Source of the DNA: Dichotomocladium elegans
Taxonomy: Eukaryota; Mucoromycota; Mucoromycetes; Mucorales; Lichtheimiaceae
Direction: 5' to 3'
DNA: 58,285 bases
NCBI GenBank assembly: GCA_025716815.1
Contig: JAIXMN010000060.1
Coordinates: 1-58,285, forward strand
In this document: piece after piece, positions 18,547-30,378 of the stretch
Numbering within the stretch: the first letter of the stretch is position 1
Layout of the letters: every line of letters begins with the position of its first letter
Position numbers and translations under genes: made by a program
Notes under the pieces: model-generated
Told to the model about the DNA's origin: nothing
Seen by the model: only the letters and a program-made list of their open reading frames with translations
The model's database searches: none

Positions 18547-21500
18547 ATGTCCTACAATCATCCCTCCATTTCTCCTCTCTCTGGTGCTATTCAGAGCCCC
18601 CATGAAGACCACAGCCAGGGTGTCGGCGCCACACATGGTCCAGGATCTCCAGCACACTCAGCAATCGACGCCATCATTGGAGATGCCATGTCAGCTGCCG
18701 GCATCTCACCAACTGCACGTTCGGAAAAGGCAATTCGAATGTTGAACGACCGTGCTGCTGCTATTGCAGAACAGTTGGCCCTGGGCGTGATGCCTGAAGA
18801 GCGTCAGGCGATCCATGCCGAGTACGAGGCCGTCATCCGCGACCTCCAGTTGCTAAACTCGGCGCATACGTCTTGGTCGGGCGGCCGCCATGGGAGTCAA
18901 GCCACGCAAGTCCGTGTTCCCTCCGACTTACCTGCTTTGCAGTGGGCAGATAACGTGCATGCCACGAACAAGACTGTTTTTGGCACAGTCAAGGAATGTT
19001 TAGACTCTTTTGAAGACGTTGTTGCCTCATGGCAATATGACACCGATGAAGTTTGGCCGCTGTTTGTCCCAAGAATGCTTTCCCCGGAACAACGTTATTG
19101 GTTTGGTGCCAACCTCAAGCCTTACCCCCATTTGCCATGGTCCAAGGTGCGGGCCATCATCATTGCTCGTTACGGCGTCCAGGACACTGAGCGCAAGGTT
19201 CAGAAGCTCAGGGAGCTTCTACGCATGCGCATGGCACGCAACGAATCGGTGGAGACGTTTACCGACCGCTTCAACAAGGTGCGACGAGAGGCTGGTCTAC
19301 CCAATGATGTCACCACCACCACCATCTTTGTCGAGGCATTGCTGCCTGAACTGGCAAAGCACGTCGCCATAGGACAGGTCAACGTTCTGGTCGAAATGCG
19401 CTTGACCATCGAACAGGCGGCTGCCATGGCACGCAGTCTATATTCCAGTGTGGTGCTGTCGGCGCACAGCAAGGAGGCGGCTGCGCATGATGCCAACCAC
19501 ACTTTCCATGCCAAGTCCCCTGGGTCTGTTGCTGCTGCTGATGTGAAATCCAAGCCCAAGGCTGCCGTCAAGTTCTGCCGGGTCCATGGAAAAGGGCGTC
19601 ATGGTACCGATGAATGTCGTCAACTTGCGTTGGGTATTGTGCCTTGCTCACAAGGCAACCGAGTGGCGAAGCCAGCAGTGGTGTCAACTGCAACAATGAC
19701 TGCTGCATCTGTCGTGTCAATGGGAAAAGGTGACAAGAATTGTTTCCGCTGTGGTGAGCCCGGTTGGACGCGCAGTCACAAGTGCCGCGTCAACCACTTG
19801 GCAATACGCTCAGCCACATTGGCAATGTCCGCTCCTGCTTCCACTCCTGCCTCTGTTTCTCGTGTCCCTGCTACTGCTTCTGGAAGCATAGTGGCTGTTC
19901 CCGTGGGTGCAGTTCCCGCTGCTGTTCCAGTTGGCCTTGCGCCTGCTGCTGTCCCTATGGAGACCGATATCTCCATGGCTGACATGTCTGCGTCGTTGAA
20001 CCAGGCATGTGCTGACTGTAAGTCATTATCTGCTTTGCAACAGTACTCTCTCCAGAGGACTAACACATATTACATACCTATCACTTTACAGGAGACTGAT
20101 TTATGGGCCCTTGTGGACTCTGGTGCCACCTTCAGCGCCATCTCTCCTTCGCTGGCCACACAGCTGGGCATCCAAGTTTCCACTGTTTCTGGAACGATCA
20201 GATTAGCTCACCCTGGTCATAGCATTAATAGAATTGGTACCACGTCTGCAATAAAAGTCCTTCACAACGGAATTACTGTTTCACACTCTTTTGAAGTTAT
20301 GACACTTAATTGTGAAGCCGATGTTTCCATTGGCACTGATCTCATGCCACTTATTGGTATATTTCTTGGAGGTCTCGCCCATTGCTGGCATCACTCCACT
20401 TTACCCTCTCCTTCTGAGGACACTGATTTGCCTACGCCAAATGATTCTCCAGCTGGCACACCTGAGGAGCATTCTCGCTTCTTGGCTGACATTGAACCAT
20501 TTCTTCAGGAAAACGCATCCATTCCGCCGTCTTCGTTTTGTACTATTCGGAATCTGTTGTTTATTTGCATACTCCTGCTGGCAAAGTCGTGAGCCGCCGA
20601 CAATATCCATTAGCTGACAAGCTGATTCCTCTTCTGCAGGAACACATTGACAATTGGCTTGCTGATGGGATCATTCGTCCTGCTCCAGCTGGTTCTGGTT
20701 GGAATAGCCCCATGACTTTCGCTCCTAAGAAGGATTCCCAGGGAAACCCGACTGCATTTCGTCCCTGTCTGGATCCACGCTTGATCAATAACTTGCTTCC
20801 TGATAGCAGTTATACTGTTCCAATCATTCGATCGATTTTCCAACGAATGAAGGGTGCTACGGTGTTCACAACTCTGGATTTGAAGAGCGCATTTCATCGC
20901 TTCAAGATTCATGAGGAGCATCAGCACAAAACCACCTTCACATTCAAGGATCGACAGTACTGTTTTGTTGGCGCACCTTTTGGTCTCAAGTTTCTTTCGA
21001 GCCAATTTCAACGTGTAATGCACATTGTTTTCGACAACATGCCCAACGCAGTCACTTACATCGATGACATTATTATTTTTCGAACAATTTATCTGACCAC
21101 GTGTTGCACGTGCAGGAGGCTATCAGACGTCTCTCAGAGGTTAACTTGGTTCTCAATCCAGAAAAATCGCATTTGGCACAATCCGCCGTTTATTTATTGG
21201 GCTTTTGTGTAAGTGCCAGGGGTGTCAATTTGGACCCTCGGAAAATTTGCAATGTGGACCAGATCCCTGTGCCCACGACAGGCCATGACATCCAGAAATT
21301 TTTGGGCCTCGTCAATTACTTCCGCGATCACATTCCGAACGTTGCCGTCCTCACTTCTCCTTTGGACCGTCTACACAACGCTAAACAGCTTTCAGGATTA
21401 TGGACACAACACCATCTTCATGCATTTAATGCTATCAAGGCTGCTCTCCATGCTGCTCCTGTGTTGAGCTATCCGGATGAGAATTTGCCCTACCATGTTG

Positions 21501-23362
21501 CCACAGATGCTTCTGACACTGGCATAGGTTGCTGTCTTTATCAAATCCAGAACAATCAGTACCGTTATATTGGTTTTATGGCGCGTGCTCTGAACAAAGC
21601 TGAACGTTCTTATTCCACTACGAAACGTGAGCTTCTCGCTGTTGTATATGCTCTCAAGAAGTTTCACTCGTTTTTGTGGGGCAACAAATTCACTCTTTAC
21701 ACCGACCATTGTGCTCTAACATTTCTGCACACTCAACCAATTGCCAATCCGATGATGGTGAACTGGTTCGACACGTTGTGTGATTACAACTTTCAGGTTG
21801 TTCATATTCCTGGCATCACCAACATTCTTCCGGATACTCTCAGTCGCCTCTTCTCTCCGAAGAAGCTGGTGGGGGGTAATATCTCCGAAACCATTGGTCG
21901 CACCCCTACTTTGGGCAGTTTAAAACCTGTACGCCCTACAAGCAATGCTGAACCGCTTCTTCAGCGTTCTGCTTCTGCTACGCCTTTGGACTTCATGACG
22001 CCTCCTGAGGAAGAACGTCCCATATTACTAGAAAAGGCTCATCTCAATGGTCACTTTGGTGCTGATACAATTGTGACTGAGTTGCACAAAGAAGATATAC
22101 ATTGGACTAACTTGAAGAGAGATGCTCTCAATACCGTTGCCAAGTGTCAAGCGTGCCAACGCTACAACATTGGCAAACACGGTTACCACCCTTTACGCAA
22201 CATTACCGCAGACAAGCCAGGTGATCACTGGGCTATTGATCTGTGCGAGTTTAACGCCACTTCTCCATCTGGCAATAATTATGTTTTGGTCATGGTAGAC
22301 GTCTTCTCGAGATTCTGCATTCTTCGAGCTATACCTGACAAATCGGCTCTTTCAATCGCTAAACAACTCATCCACGTCTTTTGTGACTATGGTTTTCCGA
22401 AGATCTTACAGTCAGACAACGGTACAGAGTTTGTAAACGAATTAGTATGCCTTGTGGTGGAACATTCTGGAATTGACCATCGTCTTGTTACACCCTATAA
22501 TCTGCGTGCCAATGGTTTGGCTGAGCGTTGGGTACAAATGGCTAAAGCAACAGTCATCAAGAGGTTAGAAGGAAAAACAGAGGATTGGGATATGTATCTT
22601 CCCAGTGCACAATTAGCTATCAACAGCAAACACACATCGCTGCACGACTCTCGTCCTTTCTCTCTCATGTTCGCTCGACAGCCTAATCTCTGGCAGGACT
22701 ACTCAAGCGTCGAAGTCGCCGATATCAACGTTGCGACACGAGCTGCAGACACCCGTGAACATTACATGAACGAGGTCGTCATTCCAGCTATCTCTGAACG
22801 TGTCAAAGCTCTTCACGAGGCCCAGCAAGGGAAATTCAACAGCAAACATCGCATCTTAAGCGAATTCCCTGTTGGTAGCAAGGTCATGATCCTAAATGTC
22901 AACAGGAAGAAAAAGACTGATCCTCGTTACGAAGGTCCATTTACAGTGCATGGTCGTCGCAGACATGGTGGACCCTACACTTTGACTGATGAAACGGGTT
23001 CCTTGCTTTCACGCGACATTCCACCTTCCCACATTAAGCTGATCTCACAAGACAGCATTGCTTCGGGCGATGACTTTTACGAGACTCAGGCAATAGTGGA
23101 TCACAAGGGCTCACCTGGCAACTACCGCTACCGTGTCTGATGGAAAGGCTATGAGCCAAAGGATGACACATGGGAGCCAGCCGAGCATTTCAACGATCTT
23201 AAGCTGATCAACGAATACTGGAATCGCCGCAATCCGACACCACGCACAAGTCATCAAGCAACTGCGCAACATTTGGCTACAGCGTCAATGACAGAGCCAG
23301 ATAAACGCAATACACTGCCTACACGTCGCTCTGATCGACAGGCAAAACGCAGACGCACTTAG
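18547..23362 (+). pseudogene. G3 Gag-Pol with chromodomain, inactivated
   Basis: Starts at ATG 18547. Gag includes RYGVQDTERKVQKLRELL and a finger-like CFRCGEPGWTRSHKC. The protease LVDSGATFS lies at about 20110. RT (FTTLDLKSAFHRF, YIDD near 21060), RNase H (VATDASDTGIGCCL, TDHCALTFLHTQ), integrase (CQACQRYN; Asp residues in WAIDLCEFN and QSDNGTEF) and a chromodomain (WKGYEPKDDTWEPAEHF) follow. The frame is lost near 20545 and near 21080 (a short T run). TGA at 23138-23140 replaces the chromodomain Arg that L3 encodes as CGA. With those breaks no full protein can be made. It is related to L3 but clearly diverged. Confidence 0.92.
21865..21880 (+). other. Internal copy of the polypurine tract (candidate central PPT, G3)
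   Basis: CTGGTGGGGGGTAAT at 21866-21880 is the same 15-mer as just before the 3' LTR (23483-23497). It lies between RNase H and integrase coding regions, as in L3. Confidence 0.65.
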
Positions 23363-23496
23363 GCACGTCTTTTTCCCTTCACTTTTTCTCCCACAGGGTT
23401 TTTACTTCTTTAAGGGTTTTTTCCAGACAACGCCATCACTCATTATTTAGTGCTCTGATAACTTATCAACGGTTGATCCAACCTGGTGGGGGGTAA

Positions 23497-23880
23497 TGTC
23501 GTATCCACGACTATTTTTCTTACCTAACAGCAGTGTCCCTGGATTAGACAGGACATCAACACTTTGTTTCACTCTTCGAGCGCCGTTATCATAATTACTC
23601 TCGCGCTATCTGGATTCATAATTTATATCCCGGACCTGTCTCAGGACGCAGTTATAATCACAAGGGTAAATGATGAACTTCTTTATCAACCTTTTAACTG
23701 GTCCACTGTCCCGGGAGACCGCCTAGATGATTATCCACACCCAGCCTCCAGAGTGACTGTTTTGATAAGCACTTCTTATAAATAGGCCCATTATTGGCAC
23801 TTAATAAAAAACAATCCTTTTGCGAGTCTCACAGAATCATATTCTGTCTCTTTTTATTCTTAAAACCCCTTGATTCCACA
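23497..23880 (+). repeat. 3' LTR of G3 (384 bp)
   Basis: TGTCGTATCC...TTCCACA, preceded by the polypurine tract GGTGGGGGGTAA. It is followed by TCGCC and the continuation of LINE2 ORF1. Between the pol stop (23362) and this LTR I see only non-coding sequence. Confidence 0.92.
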
Positions 23881-23885
23881 TCGCC

Positions 23886-24761
23886 AAGCTGCAGGGGAAA
23901 TTGGCCCCAGCCATTTGCTCCACAAAGAGCAACCCTCCCCCCCAATGAGCTAATGGAGCTCGATCCTAGAGGAACAATGGCGTCCAAGTACGCACATACA
24001 GGGCCCGTTGTCACGATTGCCCGAACCATCCCACCAGCCACACCTTCCTTTGCCAGCATTGTCCGCAAAGGTGTGCTTAAACCCGAACAGCCGAAAAAGC
24101 ACAAGACCACGCAGCCTCGTAAACCAACCCAGGCTTTGCCAGTTAAACCTACCACAGAAACCATTGCATGGGCCAAACGTGGCTTCTCTGCACCTGCTCA
24201 AGAAACCGGGTACAATTCGTGTACCTGAGAAGCAATCGACGGTCAAAGCATAGCGAGGTGTGACGCCGCCTACGCCTCCTTGGTGTGGCACAGGCCAGAA
24301 TCATCGACATTCAATTCCCCAGGAAAGGGGTTATTGGGCTACTTGTCCATCGCTCATTCACTGAGGAACTCACTGCAACACTGGCAGGTCATAAACTGGA
24401 ACTTTTGACTGACTATGACCCTACTTCCACTGATTCCCTGAACGATCCCACCCTCGCCTCCCTCCCAGCAACAGAAAAAGCAGCATAGGCTACAGCAGTA
24501 TATCAGAAATGAATGCTACGGACTTGCCTGGCATTCCCACAGGCACCGCTTGGCCTTGCAATCTTACGTTACTTCAACAGCGTCAAAGGATCGCACCATG
24601 TTAGTGACGAGAACCTGGCAATCTTTCTGCACAGAAAACCTGCACCCACTCCAACAAGGCGCACCCGCCTCGGTGATGACGACGAGCTTTTTGCCACGCA
24701 AAATAGCAAGGCAATCGACGACGAGCAGCTGTCCCAAGACGCAGATAAAAACCAGCAATAA
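23886..24761 (+). pseudogene. LINE2 ORF1, second part
   Basis: Continues after G3 (KLQGKLAP, NELMELDPRGTMASKYAH, AKRGFSAPAQETGY), then is broken by a frameshift near 24220 and stops near 24262 and 24486. The end (FLHRKPAPTPTRR) matches LINE1, and the TAATG overlap with ORF2 is kept at 24759-24763. Confidence 0.82.
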
Positions 24762-24893
24762 TGCCGGATACCAACTCCACTATCTGCCTGGCAATGTTCA
24801 ATGCCTCTGGCATTGATCGCTTGCCAGATGAACTTGTTCGTCTGTGTGAGAATAATAATATTGATATAATCTTACTTACAGAAACATATTTAA
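24761..24893 (+). pseudogene. LINE2 ORF2, first 44 codons
   Basis: MPDTNSTICLAMFNASGIDR...ILLTETYL matches the LINE1 endonuclease start. The match stops where minus-strand Ty3/gypsy G4 sequence begins. Confidence 0.85.
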
Positions 24894-27800
24894 CATGGTC
24901 GCCCACGGAAAAATTTTGGGGTTTTAGCGCTGCATCCCATCTTGCTTTGTCTTGAGCGGCGTTCACCTGGACACGGTCTTCGGCAGAAATTCGGGCAGTT
25001 CGTAGCTTACGCAGAGCATCAATTCGGGTCTTGGATGCGTCAGCGTCGGTGAGCGCACTACCATTCTTCTCTATAGTTATGTACGGTCGGAGGTGATCGC
25101 CAGGAAGTTTAGGTTCTTGGCCATAAACCATGTAAAATGGACTAAGTCCAGTTGTCCGATGTTTGCGTACATGGGAAGCAAATAGGCAAGGTTCCAAAAA
25201 GTCATCCCAATGGTGTATCTTGCCATTCACGTACTTCTGTATCATTTGCTTTAGGATACCGTTGGTCCGTTCGGCCTTGCCATTGGTACGAGGATGGAAT
25301 GCCGAAGTAAAAACATGTCGTACCTTGATCCGACCAGTGTAATGCGCAAGGACATGCGACATGAAGTTGGCGCCTCTGTCTGTGACAATTTCGTCTGGGC
25401 ACCCAAAACGAAGTACAATCTCCTCGTAGAGGAACTTAGCAATAACTTCTCCTGTGGCATCTTGAACTGATCTTGCAATAGGCCAGCTAGTGGCAGAGTC
25501 GACGGCCACGAGAATCCACTGGTTTCCATTTGCTGTCGTAGGAAGCTCACCAATAAAATCGAGGTGCCAACGGGAGAATGGCGGGGGGGACTTCAAGAGG
25601 TTTCATCGGCGCATGATGTACGTGCTTGTCTGCGTTAGCCACCAGTTGGCATTCCTTGCATTCAGCGATCCACTCCGCAATGTCATTTCGCATGTCGGGC
25701 CACCAGTATCGCTTGCGTAGTAGATCATAAAGTGTACTGTTACCAGCGTGACCAAAGGACTTGTGGGATTCTTGTACGAGGTCAGCGCGGCGAGCAAAAA
25801 GAACGTAACGAACTTCTTGGACATCTTTTCCAATTCTGACCTTACGAAATATGCAATCGTTGTGTACAGTAAACTTATCTCGGTGCTTAATGAGTAAATC
25901 GCGGTATGTGGCCAGCCATGAGTTTTCGGGTCTTGCATAGAATTTCGGCCAGTCGGTCTCTTGTAAGGACTTTACGGCATAAAGATACTCGGGCTCCATT
26001 GTTTGATCGGCGGGTGTAATTGTGACACCCTCCCGGCGCGATAACAGGTCAGGTACGTGATTATCAGTTCCAGGCTTGTAGCATATATCCAGATCGTACA
26101 ACTCAATTTCTGCAATCCATCGGGTTAAACGAGGAGTTGGTGTGTTTTTCTCTCGGAAGTACTTGAGAGGGAGGTGGTCGTAGTAGATCGTATATGGCCG
26201 ACCTTCGATGAAGCAGCGCCATGATCGCAATGCGTGCAAAATACAGGATTTTCAAGAAGAACTTTGCCACAAATTTTAGTTGTTCGTATAGACCGTCTAG
26301 ATTTTTCGTTTTTTTTTGCTTCAAATTCGAATACCAATTTTAGTATTTCGTTTCTCTTCTTCCTTTGAAATTAGAATGAAACATAAATGGTTGGCCTCCC
26401 AAAATTATTCTGGTGTAAAAGGAGGAGAAGGAAGACTCACATATAGCCTTGGTTGACATGTTCTTGCTACTACTGCCTTTAAATTTGACAAAAGGGTAGC
26501 AACGAAATACTAAAATTTGTATTCGAATTTGAAGCGAAAAAAACGAAAAACCTAGACGGTCTATATGAACAACTAAAATTTGTGGCAAAGTTCTTCTTGA
26601 AAATCCTGTACCTAGCAGTTCGCGTTCTTGCGCCGGGTAGTTGCGTTCGGCTGATGATAGCTTCTTGGATTCGAACGCGATGGGGTGCATCGCCCCATCC
26701 TCCCCCTCTTGAAGAAGAACGGCGCCCTCGCCGTAATCGGAGGCATCCGTCTCGATCACAAAAGGTAAGTCCGTATTAGGTGGCAGCAGGATCGGGGCAT
26801 CAACGAGACGGCGTTTGAGTTCGTCAAATGCGGCTTGGCATGTTGGTGTCCATTCTATTGCTCTTTGTTTCATACCCATACCCTTTGTCAAGTCCGTCAA
26901 TGGAGAAGCAATGGCCGCAAAGTCGCGGATGAATCGTCGATAATAAGATCCAAGACCAATAAACTGTCACACCTCTTGGACATTCTTCGGTACAGGCCAG
27001 TCTTGAATCGCTTTTACCTTCGCTGGTGACGGAAGAATACCACGCGCCGTTGCTTGGTACCCAACGAACTCGAGCTCGGTCTTGTAAAACTCACGCTTCT
27101 TCGGGTTAGCTACTAGGCGTGCAGAATGGAGACGATCCAAAATCTGACGGACATGTTTGCAGTGTTCCTCGGTGGTCTTGCTGTATACAAGAATATCATC
27201 GAGATATACGAGGGCAAAATCATCGAGATACTCACCGAGCACTGAGTTCGTCAGCTTCTGGAATGTAGGTGGCGCATTTGTCAGGCCAAATGGGAGGACA
27301 AGGAACTCGTATGAGCCGTAACGAGTATTGAATGCGGTCTTCGGTACATCGTCGTCGTGAATTCGGACCTGGTGGTATCTGCTCTTAAGATCGATGCTCG
27401 AGAAATACTTAGCTCCGCCAAGACGCTCCAAGCACTCATCGATCCGTGGCAGTGGATGGGTATTGCGTCGGGTCACTCGATTAATAGCACGATAGTCGAC
27501 ACACATACGCATTTCACCATTCTTCTTTTGGACGAAAAGAACAGGTGCACCCCATGGCGACGTGGAAGGGCGGATAAGTCGAAGGTCAAGCAGCTCCTTG
27601 AGTTGCTTGCGTAATTCGTCCAACTCACGAGGGCTCATTTTGAAGGGAGGTCGGCTAATTGGTGCGGCGTCACCAGTATCAATGACGTGGGCAACATCAC
27701 GCTGTGGCGGTAACCCTGGGAGCTTGTCTTGGAATACGTCGGCATACTCGCTGAGCAGGGACTTGACGTGCACATTCTCTTCTGACGCCCTAGCTGCAAT

Positions 27801-28740
27801 GTCCTCTGAGCGGATATAGCAAAGGTAAGTGGCTGAGAGTTGTTTATCGCGTTCAAAGCGCTCGAGCTGGCGGCTGGAAATGATATATGCGAGTTCGGGA
27901 ATATCACGGTTATACTTTGGACGTAAGAGATACGTTTTGTTACCAGTAGAAATATGCCACTGGTCGAGCTCCCAGTCAGGTATGGGCTTCATGCGTTTGA
28001 TCCAATCGCGACCTAGGATTAAGTCGAACTTGGTGTCAAGTACATATGCAGGGATCTGGTGAACTAGGCCGTCAATGTCGAGTGTCAAGGTAACTTTTGC
28101 TGTAATGCTAAGGGTGTGGCCACCTGCAGTCTGGGCTTGACGGCTAGTGATACAAGTGCAAGGCATACCCTCCACCACACGAGGTGATACATAAGTTGCA
28201 GATGCACCACTGTCCAAAAGGGTCTCGCACCGACGCCCATTGCACAGTAGGTCGTAAGAGGGGTAGGTCGGTTTCACTAGTGGTATACAATTTGTTGAGG
28301 TACTGGATATCGTCATCGAGTTGTCCATCGTACTGTATTGCAATAAAATCGTCCATATTGGTGTCAGCTAAGATCCTGGGTACTTGTTCGTCTTGTTTCG
28401 ATTCGTAAGGTTCTTCATGCTATAGCCCTCGCTGTGTCGTATTTATGCGTTGGTTTTGGGCCCTTTGTCGATGTAAATGCACAATAGGTCGGAACTGGTA
28501 CTCATTTGGTAATGTAGGTAGCATACAATCTCGGGCAAAATGATATTCGTTCCCGCAGTTGTAACATCGCAAGGTTTGTTCAGACGTACAGTTATATTCG
28601 TCGTGACCATGGCCTCCACAGTTGTAGCATCGCTTTGGTAGTTCGGAAACGCAGACATCCGCGCCATGGCCATAGCCCCCGCAGTTGGAGCAACGATCGT
28701 TATAGAGTTCTGGGTTGTCCATTGGCAGATCGAAGTTCAT
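24894..28740 (-). pseudogene. G4 zinc-knuckle/Pol polyprotein, broken
   Basis: Begins at the ATG overlapping the primer-binding site (28740) with [28 protein letters not shown] and CYNCGNEYHFARDC. A TAG stop follows at 28420-28422. Protease ([11 protein letters not shown], about 28210), RT (YLDDILVYS, about 27200), RNase H (IETDASDYGEG) and integrase (FGHAGNSTLYD, CKECQ, VTDRGANF) are readable. Other breaks are a frameshift near 28350, TGA at 26967-26969 where relatives have an amino acid (Arg in G2 and G6), the MITE, and a shift at a run of eight C (minus strand) near 25585. The end is chimeric with LINE2. Confidence 0.9.
26244..26608. mobile_element. MITE B, copy 1 (365 bp)
   Basis: Inserted in the G4 RNase H region with a TA duplication (26242-26243 and 26609-26610). 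Inverted ends of about 109 bp (26244-26352 and 26501-26608) begin CAGGATTTTCAAGAAGAA. It has no coding capacity. It is nearly identical to 43121-43486. The ends resemble those of element A, so an A-type transposase may move it. Confidence 0.92.
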
Positions 28741-28751
28741 CAGCTACCAAT

Positions 28752-29038
28752 TGTCATGCGTATATTTTGGCGGTTACACCGTAGCCAATAGCAACGACCA
28801 AGCGTAACAGTAGAAGAAGAAGGGTAACGGATAGATCATGTTTATTGCATGGAACTATTTGGATATTTATACTGTTTTGCTATCTAATAATAATACATGG
28901 AGAAGAGAGAGAAAAGGGAAAGGTTGGTGTTGGTTACAAAGAAGGAACAATGGCCGTTTGTACAATTGCTGGAGAAGTGTTCAGAAAAGGATAAACTAAA
29001 TGGCAACGCTGATTGGTTGAGTAATATGTGTTACGACA
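28752..29038 (-). repeat. 5' LTR of G4 (287 bp)
   Basis: On the minus strand TGTCGTAACACAT...GCATGACA with TATAAATAT and ATAAACATG motifs. Related to the G1/G5 LTR but diverged. AAAG follows directly on the plus strand and is also the target duplication of G5. Confidence 0.9.
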
Positions 29039-29042
29039 AAAG

Positions 29043-29131
29043 TGTCGTAGCACAGATTGCTTGACCAATCAACGGTGCTCTCTATTTTTATCGCTTTTCA
29101 TAGTCCTCTTCGACAAGTGCACGAATGACAG
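29043..29131 (+). repeat. 5' LTR of G5, first 89 bp
   Basis: TGTCGTAGCACAGATTGC... up to GAATGACAG. The LTR resumes at 39263 with TAGTCCTCGC, exactly as in the unbroken G1 LTR, so the DIRS insertion duplicated no bases. Confidence 0.92.
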
Positions 29132-29310
29132 TTGTCTATCGCTAAAGCTCCAGACAATTGGAGGGAGTCCATCGGACTTCCCGAACCTGAACTGAAGAGT
29201 GCTGTGATCATCTTTCTCTCTTTATTGCCGAAAATTTCTAAGAATTATGAAAAATTTTTTTTTTCTTTTATAAGTAGCGTGAGCTTGTATAGCTAAGTTC
29301 CTTGATCATT
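29132..29310 (+). repeat. Left inverted terminal repeat of the DIRS element
   Basis: From about 29181 (GAACCTGAACTGAAGAG) to 29310 it is the inverse of 39114-39232. The outer 49 bp are unique to the left end and contain a short palindrome, GGGAGTCC-ATC-GGACTTCCC. Confidence 0.85.
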
Positions 29311-29356
29311 TTTCTTTCGCATCGCCGGTCAGTACCGCTTTCGCCAAATCGATCCT

Positions 29357-30292
29357 ATGTCTGAGACGGTACCTATTTCAACCGACGTGCCTCATCTGCA
29401 GCAGCTGGTGCAGCAGCTTGAGCTCCAGCAACAACAAATGGCACATCAACAGCAACTTCTCGAAGCCTTGTACCAGGAACGTACGGTTACTTCAGGGCCT
29501 CAGGTGCCTCCGGTTCCCCAAGATCTCCCTGTTCGTCCTTCGTTTGACTGGACCCCCGCACCTGATCTTACTCATTTGATGCCGACGTTGGATCAAAATA
29601 TCTTTACAAGCACGCTTGCTGACAAGGAGCGTTTGCAGCTTATAGAACGGTATCCCCCCATTCAGGGCTTATCTTATGTTCCTCTGGTAGCTTTGCCACA
29701 GGCTGCCAGACTGTTTAACCGCCATCAGAAAGCCGAGGAGAACAGGCTTCGTGCCACCCAATATGCCCTCTCAGCCGTTTTTCGTCCTCTGGATGTGCTG
29801 GGGCATATGCTACTCCCGATCTTGCCGTCGGAACACATGGACAGGGTTTTTGCTACTATCAATGATATTCGTGCTCTTCTGCTCCACATGGAGGGTACGC
29901 TTACCGCACAGCAGAATCATTTAGCCTTGCGCGCGGTAAACCCTAGCATTCAACCCCAAGATGGGGACCATGAATACACTATGACCGCGGAGGAGTTTAA
30001 GGACACTGTAGCCAGCCATTCCGCATTGCAGAAAACCTTGCGTGACGTTCGCCCTTCGAGGAATCATTTTCGACCAACCTCAGGCACGTCCTTGGCACCA
30101 AACTCGTCGTTTTTTCGAGGCGGCCCATCAGGGGATGGCGGGCATCCCGACTACTTTTCTCAACAGACTTTTCGGTCGAACAACCCCTTCCGACCTCAGC
30201 AGCAAAACAACACCAATCGGGGCCTCCATCGCGCAGCACCCCGACCCAACAGGAACAACACCTGCGACAACACCAATACTCCCTGCCAGTAG
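29357..30292 (+). CDS. DIRS ORF1, Gag-like protein (311 aa)
   Basis: Presumed structural protein of the DIRS particle. It is Gln/Leu-rich at the N-terminus (LQQLVQQLELQQQQMAHQQQLLEALYQ), which suggests a coiled coil. An Asn/Gln/Arg-rich tail from about residue 240 (FRSNNPFRPQQQNNTNRG) could bind nucleic acid. No zinc knuckle or protease. The start is the first ATG after the left repeat. RT begins 86 nt downstream in another frame. The role is inferred from position. Confidence 0.75.
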   Translation: MSETVPISTDVPHLQQLVQQLELQQQQMAHQQQLLEALYQERTVTSGPQVPPVPQDLPVRPSFDWTPAPDLTHLMPTLDQNIFTSTLADKERLQLIERYPPIQGLSYVPLVALPQAARLFNRHQKAEENRLRATQYALSAVFRPLDVLGHMLLPILPSEHMDRVFATINDIRALLLHMEGTLTAQQNHLALRAVNPSIQPQDGDHEYTMTAEEFKDTVASHSALQKTLRDVRPSRNHFRPTSGTSLAPNSSFFRGGPSGDGGHPDYFSQQTFRSNNPFRPQQQNNTNRGLHRAAPRPNRNNTCDNTNTPCQ

Positions 30293-30378
30293 GCGGCCGC
30301 CTGCAGCGCTTCTGGCGCGCCTGGGCCCGTCTCACGGACAGCCGATGGGTCCACTCCGTTGTTCGCGAGGGTTTCAGG

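Larger units (their letters stand above)
18124..23880 (+). mobile_element. G3: chromodomain Ty3/gypsy retrotransposon (chromovirus), 5.76 kb, inactivated
   Basis: LTRs 18124-18507 and 23497-23880 (384 bp each) and a 5-bp duplication TCGCC. One Gag-Pol reading line ends in a chromodomain. Two single-base frameshifts and one nonsense codon inactivate it. No TGG-type primer-binding site follows the LTR; instead five T then TTCTGTGA, complementary to TCACAGAA inside the LTR. A copy of the polypurine tract lies in the middle of pol. Confidence 0.93.
17396..24893 (+). mobile_element. LINE2: decayed relative of LINE1, split by G3 and truncated
   Basis: 17396-18123 and 23886-24893 are colinear with the LINE1 5' region, ORF1 and the first codons of ORF2. 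The 5' end (CTTGTCGAGCATCGCGCACGG) starts at the same point after the tRNA piece as in LINE1. G3 is inserted at TCGCC (18119-18123 and 23881-23885). LINE2 ends abruptly at 24893 in the endonuclease domain, joined to truncated element G4. Confidence 0.88.
24894..29038 (-). mobile_element. G4: truncated Ty3/gypsy element of the capsid-less type
   Basis: Minus strand, with 5' LTR at 28752-29038, primer-binding site at 28738-28749 and pol down to 24894, where it stops within VGDHV of the integrase C-terminus. The 3' LTR is lost. Like G5, the coding region opens with three CCHC knuckles directly after the primer-binding site and has no capsid region. A MITE sits at 26244-26608. Pol carries several breaks, so the copy is dead. 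Confidence 0.9.
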
